A stretch of 64,000 nt of DNA from Blautia wexlerae DSM 19850 (GTDB lineage Bacteria; Bacillota; Clostridia; Lachnospirales; Lachnospiraceae): positions 4,164,501-4,228,500 of the forward strand of contig NZ_CP102267.1 of assembly GCF_025148125.1 (NCBI RefSeq), written 5' to 3'. Under the pieces are notes generated by a model. The model was not told the DNA's origin. It worked only from the letters and a program-made list of their open reading frames with translations, and made no database searches. Shown in pieces: positions 17,258 through 26,802 of the stretch. A program made the translations under genes and the position numbers. The stretch's first letter is position 1. Each line of letters begins with the position of its first letter.

Positions 17258-17434
17258 TCAGTGTTCTTCACTTCCGGCGGCATTCCTTTTACAGATCCCA
17301 TTATATTGATCTGTTCTTCTATGGTCGGAATAAACCAGAGAAGACAGAACCGCCGCCAGGATCAGAAGAATATTAATAATCACCAGGATTATTCTCCCGA
17401 ACCTTTTCTGACTGTTCTTTATTATATTTTTCAT
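17258..17434 (-). CDS. 58-residue single-span membrane peptide
   Basis: The frame begins MKNIIKNSQKRFGRIILVII and continues through a hydrophobic span (ILVIINILLILAAVLSSLVY) to a polar tail ending GSEEH. GAGAGGAAAG lies six bases before the ATG. It has a positive-inside N-terminus, so the tail would be outside. It precedes the M42 peptidase gene by about 125 bp. I do not recognise a family. Confidence 0.55.
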   Translation of the reverse strand: MKNIIKNSQKRFGRIILVIINILLILAAVLSSLVYSDHRRTDQYNGICKRNAAGSEEH

Positions 17435-17453
17435 TATCTTTCCTCTCAGGAAT

Positions 17454-17504
17454 CACCTTCCGGATGCTGCATTTCTCTTTATATCATAAGCAGCATCCGA
17501 AAGG
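17454..17504 (-). terminator. Hairpin after the Nudix gene
   Basis: ACCTTCCGGATGCTGC pairs with GCAGCATCCGAAAGGT. It lies directly downstream of the Nudix gene on its strand. No T-run follows there, so it may act as a weak terminator or processing site. Confidence 0.55.
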
Positions 17505-17529
17505 TTTTCCCACGGATCTCTGCATATAT

Positions 17530-18033
17530 TTACATCTCAAATGCCTTTTTTATACTGTCATAATGCAGAAATTTTCCATCTGCTGCAAATTCTCTGATCT
17601 GGTCAGGACTGGCAAACATATATCCGTCTGTCTCTTCAGTCTGTAAATGTAAGTCATTCTCATCAATGTCCATGATAAAACGGTACACATCTACAAAATA
17701 GTTGTCTCCTTCACCCGGGTTCTCTCTCTTATACGTAAAAAGATAACCACCTTCTGCGTTTCGGGCATCCAGTCCTGTTTCCTCTTTCACCTCACGCAGA
17801 ACAGCTTCATAAGATTCCTCTCCTGCCTGTGCAGCGCCGCCGGATACTTCCCACCATCCAGGTGCCCACGCTTTCGTCATGACACGTTTAGTGATTAGAA
17901 AAGTACCATCCGGTCTGGCTACTACGCCAAGCACAGTCAGATGATACTCTCCGTCCTTCAGACACCAGTCATTTCTCTTCATGGTACGTCCTGTAGGTTT
18001 CTTATTCTCATCATAAATATCCCAAAATTCCAT
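17530..18033 (-). CDS. Nudix hydrolase
   Basis: A 167-residue Nudix protein. The Nudix box runs from GGAAQAGEESYEAVLREV through KEETGLD and fits GX5EX7REVXEEXG exactly. The N-terminal segment (EFWDIYDENKKPTGRTM, then WHLTVL-like HLTVLGVV) resembles the IDI-like or MutT-like subgroup often annotated as NUDIX domain-containing protein. Substrate cannot be told; candidates are nucleoside diphosphate derivatives or oxidised nucleotides. Monocistronic. Confidence 0.9.
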   Translation of the reverse strand: MEFWDIYDENKKPTGRTMKRNDWCLKDGEYHLTVLGVVARPDGTFLITKRVMTKAWAPGWWEVSGGAAQAGEESYEAVLREVKEETGLDARNAEGGYLFTYKRENPGEGDNYFVDVYRFIMDIDENDLHLQTEETDGYMFASPDQIREFAADGKFLHYDSIKKAFEM

Positions 18034-18196
18034 TTCCAGTTATCTCCCTGTAAGATTGCTATTGTAACGTTTATTTATAATCATATCATCTTATAGATTT
18101 TTATGCAAACATATACTGTAAAATTTAGTTTTTTATTTTACCTTTTTATCATAAAAAAGTGGCAGCCTGAAAACTTTACCATCTCCTGTTCTAAAA

Positions 18197-18250
18197 CAAA
18201 AACAGCCCCTGCGGAGAGTCTTAAACTCTTCCGCACAGAGCTGTTTTTAC
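18197..18250 (-). terminator. Terminator of oppA
   Basis: On the minus strand AAAAACAGCTCTGTGCGGAAG pairs with a complementary arm ending GGGGCTGTTTTTGTTTT. Loop TTTAAGA. Confidence 0.85.
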
Positions 18251-18329
18251 TTTCAAAATTATGCATTTTTATGCAGGAATGCGAAACTACTTTCTCTGTC
18301 CGTTTCCAGACTCATTCCTGTCTCAGATC

Positions 18330-19994
18330 TTATTCCTGGGTTGTGTATCCGAAGAAGAAGTATCCAAGTGGTGTGTAATACATACCTTTGATATTATCTT
18401 TCAGCATGTATGGCTGTGTATAGAAGTACAGAGGAGCCAGTACATTGTCTTCACCGATAAGGATATCTTCTGCTGCATGGAATGCTTTCATACGCTCTGC
18501 CTGATCAGAAGTAGCTTTTGCTGCATCGATCTGTGCATCGTAATCCGGGTTAGAATACTGAGCATCGTTGTTTCCGCCGCCTGTATACCACATATCAAGG
18601 AATGTACAAGGATCATTGTAGTCACCGATCCATCCGTTACGTGCGATCTGGAAGTCACCATTCTTTCTGTTCTGAAGGAATACGTTCCAGTCCTGGTTGT
18701 CCAGGTTAACAGTTACGCCAAGTTCTTTCTGCCACATGTTCTGGAGTGCTTCAGCGATCTTTTTGTGTTTGTCATCTGTGTTGTACAGATATTCAACTGT
18801 CGGGAAACCTTCGCCGTCTGGATATCCTGCATCTGCAAGGATCTGACGTGCTTCTTCACAGTTCTTCTCATAATCATCTTCAGAAACGCTGTAATATTCA
18901 CCGCCTACTGTACGGAAGTCATCTCCGCTTGCTCCGTCTGCATCATAGATACCGGATGGAACATATCCTGTTGCAGGAACTTCACCGGACTGAGTTACGT
19001 TATCTACGATGTAGTTACGATCGATTACAAGTGAGAATGCTTTACGGATTGCAGGATCAGAGAATACTTCATTTTCTGTATTGAAGCATACATAGTATGT
19101 TCCGATATAGTCAGCGATGTTAAGTTCTCCGGATGCAAGGTAAGTAGCAACTTCGTCTACAGGAAGGTTCTCGATGAAATCAAGTTCTCCGTTGTTGTAT
19201 CCTTTAAGGATCGCGTTGTTGTCGTCCAGAAGTGCAAATTTAATTGTGTCCGGTCCAAGGTTCTCATAATCATAGTAGTTCTCATTCTTTTCCATAAGAA
19301 TGTAGGAGTTATGAGACCATTCTTTCATCTTGTAAGGTCCGTTGCTGATATAAGTTGCAGGATCAAATGTCCAGTTCTCGCTTCCCTCTACCATATCTTT
19401 ACGAACAGGGAAGGTTGCCGGGAATGCCATGATCTCTTCGAAATACGGGCAGTCATAAGTTAAATCGATCTGCAGTGTTGTATCATCTGTAGCTTTGATT
19501 CCAAGTGTGTCAGGATCCGCACTTCCGTCAGCTACCTCTGCATATCCTTTTACCATGTCGATCATGTAACAGTAGTCTGCTGCTGTTTCCGGGTTTGCCA
19601 GACGTTTCCAGGAATATTCGAAATCTCCTGCTGTTACGGCCTGTCCGTCAGACCATTTGATACCATCACGAAGATGTACAGTATAAGTTACTGTTCCGTC
19701 ATCGTTTGTCTCTTTATCCCAGGATTCAGCCTGTCCTGGAACTGTAACAGCATTTCCTTCACCGTCGTCTGCCCATTTGACCAGACCTTCGAACATATGG
19801 TGGCACATGACAGAACCATCCATTGCTGTATTCAGTGCAGGGTCGATACTCTGTGGTTCAGATGCGATACAGAGATTCAGATTAAATCCGTCTGTTGATT
19901 CGCTCTCTGCTGCCATTACAGGTGCTGTAGCTGCCATGCTTGTAACCATAGCTACTGACAGAGCCAGAGACATAATTGTTTTTGCCTTTCTCAT
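18330..19994 (-). CDS. oppA: Oligopeptide ABC transporter substrate-binding protein
   Basis: An extracellular solute-binding protein of family 5, 554 residues from the Met of MRKAKTIMSLAL, which follows AGGAGG by seven bases. Residues 1-30 form a signal peptide ending PVMAA with no Cys, so there is no visible lipobox; most Firmicute OppA proteins are lipoproteins. Family-5 features are LCIASEPQSIDPAL at the mature N-terminus, VTYTVHLRDGIKWSDGQAVTA near 115, and ARNGWIGDYNDPCTFLDMW toward the C-terminus. It lies downstream of oppBCDF on the same strand but has its own promoter, which would give the excess of binding protein the system needs. Confidence 0.93.
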   Translation of the reverse strand: MRKAKTIMSLALSVAMVTSMAATAPVMAAESESTDGFNLNLCIASEPQSIDPALNTAMDGSVMCHHMFEGLVKWADDGEGNAVTVPGQAESWDKETNDDGTVTYTVHLRDGIKWSDGQAVTAGDFEYSWKRLANPETAADYCYMIDMVKGYAEVADGSADPDTLGIKATDDTTLQIDLTYDCPYFEEIMAFPATFPVRKDMVEGSENWTFDPATYISNGPYKMKEWSHNSYILMEKNENYYDYENLGPDTIKFALLDDNNAILKGYNNGELDFIENLPVDEVATYLASGELNIADYIGTYYVCFNTENEVFSDPAIRKAFSLVIDRNYIVDNVTQSGEVPATGYVPSGIYDADGASGDDFRTVGGEYYSVSEDDYEKNCEEARQILADAGYPDGEGFPTVEYLYNTDDKHKKIAEALQNMWQKELGVTVNLDNQDWNVFLQNRKNGDFQIARNGWIGDYNDPCTFLDMWYTGGGNNDAQYSNPDYDAQIDAAKATSDQAERMKAFHAAEDILIGEDNVLAPLYFYTQPYMLKDNIKGMYYTPLGYFFFGYTTQE

Positions 19995-20058
19995 TACTTG
20001 TCCTCCTTTATTATGGTTTTCGCTGTATGAGAAGTCAGCGATTTGTATTATAAATTCC

Positions 20059-20087
20059 ATTATACAGGAACCCAATACCTATGTTAA
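20059..20087 (-). promoter_or_regulatory. Promoter of oppA
   Basis: On the minus strand TTAACA (20082-20087), 17-bp spacer, TATAAT (20059-20064). Start near 20052, leader of about 58 bases. Confidence 0.75.
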
Positions 20088-20233
20088 GCTTTTTCTTTCG
20101 GATTTTTTACTATAATTGCAACAATAATTTTGTTAATTATTTCCTATTTTTATTCTTTCTATTTATTTCAGTATTACCCACCAGTTTACATTATATTTTT
20201 TCGTATTCTGTAAGTACTCTGATAAATAGTCAG

Positions 20234-20251
20234 GCGAATATCCGCTTGACT
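20234..20251. repeat. 18-bp dispersed repeat, copy 1
   Basis: GCGAATATCCGCTTGACT, directly after the oppF stop. Its exact reverse complement AGTCAAGCGGATATTCGC occurs at 38471-38488. Confidence 0.7.
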
Positions 20252-20254
20252 GTA

Positions 20255-21268
20255 TTATTTATCCAGCAGATGACATGCTGCCCAGTGTCCAGGTTCATGC
20301 TCTTTGAACTGTGGCATCTCCTCACGGCACTTCTGTGTCGCATATGGACATCTGGTATGGAAACGGCATCCACTCGGCGGGTTCATCGGGCTTGGCACAT
20401 CTCCCTCAAGGATGATACGCTTTCTGGTACGGCTCAGCTTAGGATCCGGTACCGGAACTGCAGAAAGAAGCGTCTGTGTATATGGATGGATCGGATGACG
20501 GTTCAGCTCATAGCTCTCACCAAGTTCTACCAGAGATCCCAGATACATAACACCGATCCTGTTTGAAATATGACGCACAACAGACAAGTCATGAGCGATA
20601 AACAGGTAAGTCAGTCCCATTTCTGCCTGCATATCCTCCAGCATGTTTACAACCTGTGACTGGATAGAAACGTCCAATGCGGAAATCGGCTCATCACATA
20701 CGATAAATTCCGGTTTAACGGCAAGTGCACGGGCAATGCCGACACGCTGCTGCTGTCCGCCGGAGAACTCATGAGGATAACGGTTTGCATGCTCGGTATT
20801 TAATCCTACTCTTGCAAGTAGACCTTTGATCATATCCGCACGGTCTTTTTTATTTGCAGCCAGTTTATGAATGTCGATAGCCTCTCCGATAATCTCTCCG
20901 ACTGTCATACGAGGATCAAGAGATGCGGATGGATCCTGGAAAATAATCTGCATTTTCTTACGGTAAGGAAGCATGTTTACAGATTTCGCTTTGCCAAGTG
21001 GTTTGCCGTCTTTGTCCAACGGATTGTCAAAAATTGTCTGACCGTCATAGATAATCTTACCACCGGTCGGCTCATACAATCTGAGAATGGTTCTTCCCAG
21101 AGTTGTTTTACCGCATCCGGACTCTCCTACCAGTCCTAATGTCTCACCTTTCTTAATATAGAGGGAAACATCCTGAACTGCCTGAACACCTGGACCGTTT
21201 GTTCCCTTGATCGGGAAGTATTTACGTAAATTCTCTATCTCGACAAGTTTCTTTTCTTCATTTGCCAT
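20255..21268 (-). CDS. oppF: Oligopeptide ABC transporter ATP-binding protein
   Basis: A 337-residue ATPase of the Opp/Dpp type. Walker A is GESGCGKTT, signature FSGGQQQR, Walker [13 protein letters not shown], with the family's C-terminal cysteine-containing region [14 protein letters not shown]. It pairs with OppD under the OppBC pore. It starts two bases after the oppD stop and is the last gene of oppBCDF. Confidence 0.94.
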   Translation of the reverse strand: MANEEKKLVEIENLRKYFPIKGTNGPGVQAVQDVSLYIKKGETLGLVGESGCGKTTLGRTILRLYEPTGGKIIYDGQTIFDNPLDKDGKPLGKAKSVNMLPYRKKMQIIFQDPSASLDPRMTVGEIIGEAIDIHKLAANKKDRADMIKGLLARVGLNTEHANRYPHEFSGGQQQRVGIARALAVKPEFIVCDEPISALDVSIQSQVVNMLEDMQAEMGLTYLFIAHDLSVVRHISNRIGVMYLGSLVELGESYELNRHPIHPYTQTLLSAVPVPDPKLSRTRKRIILEGDVPSPMNPPSGCRFHTRCPYATQKCREEMPQFKEHEPGHWAACHLLDK

Positions 21269-21269
21269 A

Positions 21270-22277
21270 TCAGTTCTCCTCCTTGCCCATCAGTTCCTGA
21301 ACACACAGCCAGCAGGCTGAACGGTGTTTCTCGCCTACTTCTACATAAGGAGGCATCTTCTTCAGACAGATCTTCATACAATGCTCACAGCGTGGTGCAA
21401 AAGGACAGCCTTCCGGCGGATTCAGCATATCGACCGGAGTACCCTCTATCGGGATCAGTCGTTCGTAACTCTCTGCATCTACACGAGGCATAGAACGCAG
21501 AAGTCCTTTTGTATACGGATGCGCAGGTTCATAGAAAATATCATCAACAGGGCCCTGTTCAACGATACGGCCTGCATACATAACGGAAACCTTATCGCAG
21601 ATATCCGCAACAACACCAAGGTTATGAGTGATAAAAATGATTCCCATTTTTGTTTTCTTCTGCAGGTCTTTCATCAGGTCAAGGATCTGTGCCTGGATCG
21701 TAACATCCAGAGCTGTAGTCGGCTCATCCGCGATCAGAAGCTGCGGATGACAGATCAGACCCATGGCGATCATAACTCGCTGGCGCATACCACCGGAGAA
21801 CTCATGAGGATACTGTTTCATACGCTTCTGTACATTGTTGATACCAACCATTTCCATCATTTCCATGGCACGCTTCTCAGCTTCTTCCTTGCTGATCTTT
21901 TTATCATGAGCGCGAAGTGCTTCTACTAACTGATTTCCAATGGTGTAAACCGGGTTTAAACAGGTCATCGGGTTCTGGAAGATCATCGCTACTTTACTGC
22001 CGCGGAATTCTGTCATCTGATCTTTGGTAAAAGACAGGACATCCTGTCCTTCAAAAGTAATGGAACCTCCGACAACCTTACCAGGAGACTGAAGAAGTCC
22101 CATAATAGAGTAGGCTTCCTGGCTCTTACCGGAACCGGACTCTCCTACTACTCCCATAACTTCGCCGTAGTCCAGGTCGTAGGAGATTCCTCCTACAGCC
22201 TTAACTTCACCGGCCGGTGTAAAGAAGGAGACTTTTAAGTCCTTAACTTCCAATAATTTATGTTTCTGTTCAGACAT
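21270..22277 (-). CDS. oppD: Oligopeptide ABC transporter ATP-binding protein
   Basis: A 335-residue ATPase. Walker A is GESGSGKSQ, signature FSGGMRQR, Walker B LLIADEPTTALD, and the C-terminal oligopeptide motif includes CPFAPRCEHCMKIC. Forms the ATPase pair with OppF. Sits 15 bases after oppC. Confidence 0.94.
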   Translation of the reverse strand: MSEQKHKLLEVKDLKVSFFTPAGEVKAVGGISYDLDYGEVMGVVGESGSGKSQEAYSIMGLLQSPGKVVGGSITFEGQDVLSFTKDQMTEFRGSKVAMIFQNPMTCLNPVYTIGNQLVEALRAHDKKISKEEAEKRAMEMMEMVGINNVQKRMKQYPHEFSGGMRQRVMIAMGLICHPQLLIADEPTTALDVTIQAQILDLMKDLQKKTKMGIIFITHNLGVVADICDKVSVMYAGRIVEQGPVDDIFYEPAHPYTKGLLRSMPRVDAESYERLIPIEGTPVDMLNPPEGCPFAPRCEHCMKICLKKMPPYVEVGEKHRSACWLCVQELMGKEEN

Positions 22278-22292
22278 GATTCTCCTCCTCTC

Positions 22293-23651
22293 TTATTTCT
22301 TAAGTTTCGGGTCAAGTGCATCGCGCAGACCATCACCGAACAGGTTAAATGCAAGAATCATTACACTGAGGACTACAGACGGAACGATCAGTCTGTAAGT
22401 GTATGTATACATACCGCTTAATGCGTCTGTTGCCATAGATCCAAGGCTTGGAAGCGGTGCAGATACACCAACACCAAGATAGGAAAGGAATGACTCCAGG
22501 AAGATCGCAGACGGGATCTGCAGGCAGGTTGTTACAACGATCTGTCCGATACAGTTCGGAAGCAGATGACGACGGATGATACGTCCGCCTGAAGCACCGA
22601 GTGCTCTGGCTGCTGTTACATATTCCTGCTGTTTCAGCTGAAGTACCTGTCCACGGATGATACGGCTCATAGTTACCCAGTACAGAAGACCGAAGGCAAT
22701 GAACATGGAGATAAGGTTCGGACCAAGTACATTGGCAAAGGACTTCAGCGGACCGCCGCCCGGGGAGTTGATATATTCTGTCAGGATTGGTTTCAGTGCA
22801 GTTGCGATCAGAAGTACGACCAGCATTTCAGGAACTGCATAGATCAGCTCTACGATACGCTGCATCACTGCATCGACCTTACCGCCACAGTAACCGGAGA
22901 TCGCACCATATAAAGCACCAATGATCAGTACGAGAAGTGCGGCAAATACACCAACTGACATAGAAACTCGTGCACCATACATAACACGGACAAGAATATC
23001 ACGTCCGTACATATCTGTTCCAAAGACATGTGGGAAAACTTTCTCGCCGGCTGCTTTACGCTCAAGTTCTTTCTTTGAATATCCGAAGATATGTTTCTTA
23101 ATTCCCAGTTCCTTGCGGACTGTATCTGGGTCTGTGCTCTCTTCAGACTCACTCGCTGTATCATTCTTTGCTGCTGTTTTTGCTTTTGCGCGAAGGATTG
23201 CTTCATCTTTTTTTGTAAACTTCTCACCTTTGGCTTCCGCCTCTGCCTTAGCCTGCTCGATCATTGAATCAACATCAACAACCTCACTCTGAGTTCTGGA
23301 TGCAATCTCTTCATCTACACGCTGCTGGTCTTCCAGTGTGTAATGATATGGAAACAGGTTCTCAGCGCCATCGTTAAATTCATCATATCCATATGGGATC
23401 AGAAGTGGTCCGACGAACGCAAACAGAAACAGGAATATAATAACTCCAAGTGCGACCATCGCCACAACATTCTTCTTTAATCTTCTCCAGGCATCTTTCC
23501 AGTAAGATACACTCTGGCGGTCCTGGATGAAATCTTCTTTCTCCTGACTGGAAGCCGAAGCAAAATCATCCGGTGTCAAGTCCTGAAGAAGGTTCTCAAT
23601 ATCCGGCTGAAGACTTACCGGACATTTCTTGATCTTCTTATTCTCTGCCAT
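22293..23651 (-). CDS. oppC: Oligopeptide ABC transporter permease with a long extracellular insertion
   Basis: A 452-residue OppC-type permease; the family is usually about 300 residues. The N-terminal cytosolic tail (1-60) includes the OppC_N region, helix 1 is near 62-86, and the conserved FGTDMYGRD is not reached until residue 210. The intervening about 125 residues hold a charged, Ala/Glu/Lys-rich segment (SMIEQAKAEAEAKGEKFTKK and beyond) that looks like a coiled coil. The remaining helices and the EAA-type loop (ARALGASGGRIIRRHLLPN) are normal. The extra segment would be outside the membrane, where it might touch OppA. Confidence 0.93.
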   Translation of the reverse strand: MAENKKIKKCPVSLQPDIENLLQDLTPDDFASASSQEKEDFIQDRQSVSYWKDAWRRLKKNVVAMVALGVIIFLFLFAFVGPLLIPYGYDEFNDGAENLFPYHYTLEDQQRVDEEIASRTQSEVVDVDSMIEQAKAEAEAKGEKFTKKDEAILRAKAKTAAKNDTASESEESTDPDTVRKELGIKKHIFGYSKKELERKAAGEKVFPHVFGTDMYGRDILVRVMYGARVSMSVGVFAALLVLIIGALYGAISGYCGGKVDAVMQRIVELIYAVPEMLVVLLIATALKPILTEYINSPGGGPLKSFANVLGPNLISMFIAFGLLYWVTMSRIIRGQVLQLKQQEYVTAARALGASGGRIIRRHLLPNCIGQIVVTTCLQIPSAIFLESFLSYLGVGVSAPLPSLGSMATDALSGMYTYTYRLIVPSVVLSVMILAFNLFGDGLRDALDPKLKK

Positions 23652-23653
23652 GA

Positions 23654-24604
23654 TCAGTCTCCTCCCTTTGTCAGGCTGATTCTCGGGTCAGCTACCTTAT
23701 AGAGGAGGTCTACGACCAGATTCATCAGAATAATAAATGTTGCAAGGAAAATAGTAGTTCCCATGATAACCGGATAGTCACGGTTCTGAATAGACTGTAC
23801 GAAATAACGTCCCAGTCCCGGGATAGAGAATACACTCTCTACTACGAAACCACCGCATAAAGTAAAAGCAACCTGCGGTCCCAGGTAAGTAATAACCGGG
23901 ATCAGGGCATTTCTTAATGCATGTTTGAAGATGATCTTCTTATTCTTAAGACCTTTTGCCCTGGCTGTCTTGATATATTCCTGGCTTAAGGAATCCAGCA
24001 TAGCAGAACGGGTCTGACGTGCAGTATAGCACATCGGGTAAAATCCCAATGCAAAGCACGGAAGTATGTAGGCTCTGATCCCCTGTGACGCATCAAAAAT
24101 GGACGGGAACAGATTCAGTGCTCCGTCACCTGTGAGTGTTACAAGAAGAACAGATGCAACTACGAAACTCGGCATGGAGATACCCAGAGTGCAGATAACT
24201 CTGAGGATACTGTCTGTGAGCTTACCTCTCTTAAATGCTGCGAGACATCCAAGTGGTACACCTACGATGATCGCCCATAACAGAGCGAGGGCACCTACTT
24301 TGGCAGATACCGGGAACATCTCAACGATGATATCCAGAACTGCGCGGTTTTTCTGCATCTTCAGGGACACGCCAAAGTCACCATGCAGAATATTTTTAAG
24401 ATACATGAAAAGCTGAACATGAACAGGCTTATCCAGGCCATATTTTGCATTCAGCGCTGCCAGGGTTGCGGCAGATGGCGTTTTCTCGCTGAGCCACGGG
24501 CTTCCAGGCACAGCGTTCATCAGAAGAAATGTAAGGCATGCTACCAGAAAGATCGTAAGCAATGCCATTGCAAATCTCTTTAAGAAGTATTTAGCGTTAG
24601 CCAT
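23654..24604 (-). CDS. oppB: Oligopeptide ABC transporter permease
   Basis: A 316-residue permease, first gene of oppBCDF. The N-terminal helix MALLTIFLVACLTFLLMNAV, NAKYGLDKPVHVQLFMYL, and the EAA-type loop TARAKGLKNKKIIFKHALRN are standard for OppB. It is expressed from a promoter about 140 bp upstream, with a hairpin in the leader. Confidence 0.94.
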   Translation of the reverse strand: MANAKYFLKRFAMALLTIFLVACLTFLLMNAVPGSPWLSEKTPSAATLAALNAKYGLDKPVHVQLFMYLKNILHGDFGVSLKMQKNRAVLDIIVEMFPVSAKVGALALLWAIIVGVPLGCLAAFKRGKLTDSILRVICTLGISMPSFVVASVLLVTLTGDGALNLFPSIFDASQGIRAYILPCFALGFYPMCYTARQTRSAMLDSLSQEYIKTARAKGLKNKKIIFKHALRNALIPVITYLGPQVAFTLCGGFVVESVFSIPGLGRYFVQSIQNRDYPVIMGTTIFLATFIILMNLVVDLLYKVADPRISLTKGGD

Positions 24605-24655
24605 ATGTTTTTCCTTTCTTCCTTATATATTGCTTTTCGCTTTGTGGAGATATTT

Positions 24656-24691
24656 TCGTTACTGTTCTCAGCAACATTGGAACAGTAACTG
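24656..24691. promoter_or_regulatory. Perfect stem in the opp operon leader
   Basis: GTTACTGTTC and GAACAGTAAC form a perfect 10-bp inverted repeat around TCAGCAACATTG. It lies between the predicted opp start site and oppB, with no T-run on the coding side, so it is not a terminator. It could be a regulator site or an mRNA-stabilising stem. The same decamer forms the outer arms of the element at 9225-9335. Confidence 0.6.
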
Positions 24692-24740
24692 TTTTTCTGC
24701 TATTATTCGTATGTATTCTAGCTGTGCAGATATAAAGGAA

Positions 24741-24770
24741 ATTATACCATACTTTCTCATACCATTTCAA
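24741..24770 (-). promoter_or_regulatory. Promoter of oppBCDF
   Basis: On the minus strand TTGAAA (24765-24770), 18-bp spacer, TATAAT (24741-24746). Together with the pgi promoter this accounts for the 370-bp gap between oppB and pgi. Confidence 0.75.
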
Positions 24771-24891
24771 GCTAATACTACTGGAAAATGCTTACGCTTT
24801 AATTTGTTAAATATTTATAAAAAATCTAAATTTTTCAGAAATAACATTCCGGTAAACTGGAAAATATATTTAAAATCCCTGCATCCTTGCA

Positions 24892-24920
24892 TTGAAATTA
24901 AAACATTTATTCAGTATAAT
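24892..24920 (+). promoter_or_regulatory. Promoter of pgi
   Basis: TTGAAA (24892-24897), 17-bp spacer, TATAAT (24915-24920), start near 24927. Confidence 0.78.
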
Positions 24921-24975
24921 CAATATTAGCAACTGCAGCCATACAGCTACAGTCATTTAAAGGAGGAATATTATT

Positions 24976-26559
24976 ATGGCAACATGGAAAAATCTGGACA
25001 CTCTTGCTTCCTACAGTAAGCTTGCCGGTCTGAAGGGTCATGTAAATATCGCAGAGGCCATGACAGGCGAAAATGGTGCTGAACGTGTAAAGAAGTACAG
25101 CGCACCAATGGCAGCCGGCCTGGCTTATAACTATGCCGCAAAACAGGTTGACGAAACAGTCCTGAACGCACTTGCAGATCTGGCAGACGAAGCCCAGCTT
25201 ATCGACAAATTTCAGGAATTATACAACGGCGCTGTGATCAATACAGGAGAGAAACGTATGGTTCTTCATCACCTTGCACGAACTCAGCTCGGTGACGCTG
25301 TAGTTGTAGACGGTGTTGACAAACGTGAATTCTACGTAGCACAGCAGAAGAAAGCCGCTGACTTCGCAAATAAAGTTCACACAGGTGAGATCACTAATGA
25401 AAACGGCGAGAAGTTCACAACAGTCGTACAGATTGGTATCGGCGGAAGTGACTTAGGTCCTCGTGCATTATATATCGCTCTTGAGAACTGGGCAAAAGCA
25501 AACAACACATTTAAAATGGAAGCAAAATTCATCAGCAACGTAGATCCTGATGATGCAGCTGCTGTCCTTGCTTCAGTAGACCTTGCTCATTCTCTGTTCA
25601 TCGTTGTATCCAAATCCGGTACAACTCTTGAAACTCTGACAAACGAAGCATTCGTCAAGAACGCTCTGGTAAAAGCAGGATTAAATCCATCCAAACATAT
25701 GCTTGCTGTAACAAGTGAGACATCTCCTCTGGCTAAGAGCGAGGATTATCTGACAGCAATCTTCATGGATGACTATATTGGCGGACGTTACTCTTCTGTT
25801 TCCGGTGTAGGCGGTGCGATCCTTTCCCTTGCATTCGGTCCTGAAGTATTTGCACAGATCCTTGACGGAGCTGCTGCTGAGGACAAGCTTGCTACTAATA
25901 AGAACATCCTTGAGAATCCGGATATGCTGGATGCACTGATCGGTGTTTATGAGAGAAACGTACAGGGATATCCTGCAACAGCAGTTCTCCCATACTCTCA
26001 GGCATTGAGCCGTTTCCCTGCACACTTACAGCAGTGTGACATGGAATCCAACGGTAAATCTGTAAACCGCTTCGGTGAACCTGTAGATTATGTAACAGGA
26101 CCGGTTATCTTCGGTGAGCCAGGTACTAACGGACAGCATTCCTTCTATCAGTTATTACATCAGGGAACTGACATTGTTCCGCTTCAGTTCATCGGCTTCA
26201 AGAAGAGCCAGCTTGGTGTAGACGTAGATATCGAGAACAGCACAAGCCAGCAGAAACTCTGCGCGAACGTTGCTGCTCAGATCGTAGCATTTGCATGCGG
26301 TAAAAAGGATGAGAACCTGAACAAGAACTTCAAGGGCGGACGTCCTTCCAGCATCATCACAGGTGAAGAACTTACACCAGCATCTCTGGGTGCATTACTT
26401 GCTCACTTCGAGAACAAGATCATGTTCCAGGGATTCGTATGGAACTTAAACAGCTTCGACCAGGAAGGTGTTCAGCTTGGTAAAGTCCTTGCAAAACGTG
26501 TTCTTGCACATGACACTGACGGAGCACTGAAAGTATACAGTGACCTGTTAAACATCTGA
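24976..26559 (+). CDS. pgi: Glucose-6-phosphate isomerase
   Basis: A 527-residue isomerase of glycolysis converting glucose 6-phosphate and fructose 6-phosphate. Diagnostic segments are QIGIGGSDLGPRA near 155, VSKSGTTLETL near 213 (phosphate-binding SIS motif), GGRYSSVSGVGG near 270, and the catalytic Glu region around GEPGTNGQHSFYQL near 380. AAAGGAGG precedes the ATG by nine bases. It stands alone with its own promoter; codon use is that of a well-expressed gene. Confidence 0.95.
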   Translation: MATWKNLDTLASYSKLAGLKGHVNIAEAMTGENGAERVKKYSAPMAAGLAYNYAAKQVDETVLNALADLADEAQLIDKFQELYNGAVINTGEKRMVLHHLARTQLGDAVVVDGVDKREFYVAQQKKAADFANKVHTGEITNENGEKFTTVVQIGIGGSDLGPRALYIALENWAKANNTFKMEAKFISNVDPDDAAAVLASVDLAHSLFIVVSKSGTTLETLTNEAFVKNALVKAGLNPSKHMLAVTSETSPLAKSEDYLTAIFMDDYIGGRYSSVSGVGGAILSLAFGPEVFAQILDGAAAEDKLATNKNILENPDMLDALIGVYERNVQGYPATAVLPYSQALSRFPAHLQQCDMESNGKSVNRFGEPVDYVTGPVIFGEPGTNGQHSFYQLLHQGTDIVPLQFIGFKKSQLGVDVDIENSTSQQKLCANVAAQIVAFACGKKDENLNKNFKGGRPSSIITGEELTPASLGALLAHFENKIMFQGFVWNLNSFDQEGVQLGKVLAKRVLAHDTDGALKVYSDLLNI

Positions 26560-26621
26560 TTTCATCAGAAAACAAAAAATACACAAGCCAAGATTCAACC
26601 GCAAAAAGCGGTTTCAAACTA

Positions 26622-26660
26622 TAGCACTCCTCTTCAATAATACATTCAGGAGGAGTGCTA
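26622..26660. terminator. Hairpin downstream of pgi
   Basis: TAGCACTCCTC and GAGGAGTGCTA form a perfect 11-bp stem. No T-run follows, so it may be a transcript-end stem or repeat rather than a classic terminator. Confidence 0.55.
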
Positions 26661-26686
26661 CAAGAAAGAATCCTGCCCGAAGGGCT

Positions 26687-26736
26687 TTGTTATGTTATAG
26701 GAACATTACGGAGTAATTTCCTGTAACATAACAAAA
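26687..26736. repeat. Small palindromic repeat, copy 2
   Basis: TTGTTATGTTATAGGAA faces TTTCCTGTAACATAACAA around CATTACGGAGTAA. It is the same element as 4532-4582, inverted, and lies between pgi and the convergent EAL gene. Confidence 0.78.
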
Positions 26737-26802
26737 TCATCATACAGAACTCCGATAAATATTATCAGGAAGTTCCTTATGATGATTTTTCTGTTTTCTT
26801 TT

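Noticed and set aside
20081..20566. Plus-strand frame opposite the start of oppF and the oppA promoter region.
   Set aside because: It covers known genes and promoter in another frame and has no ribosome site.
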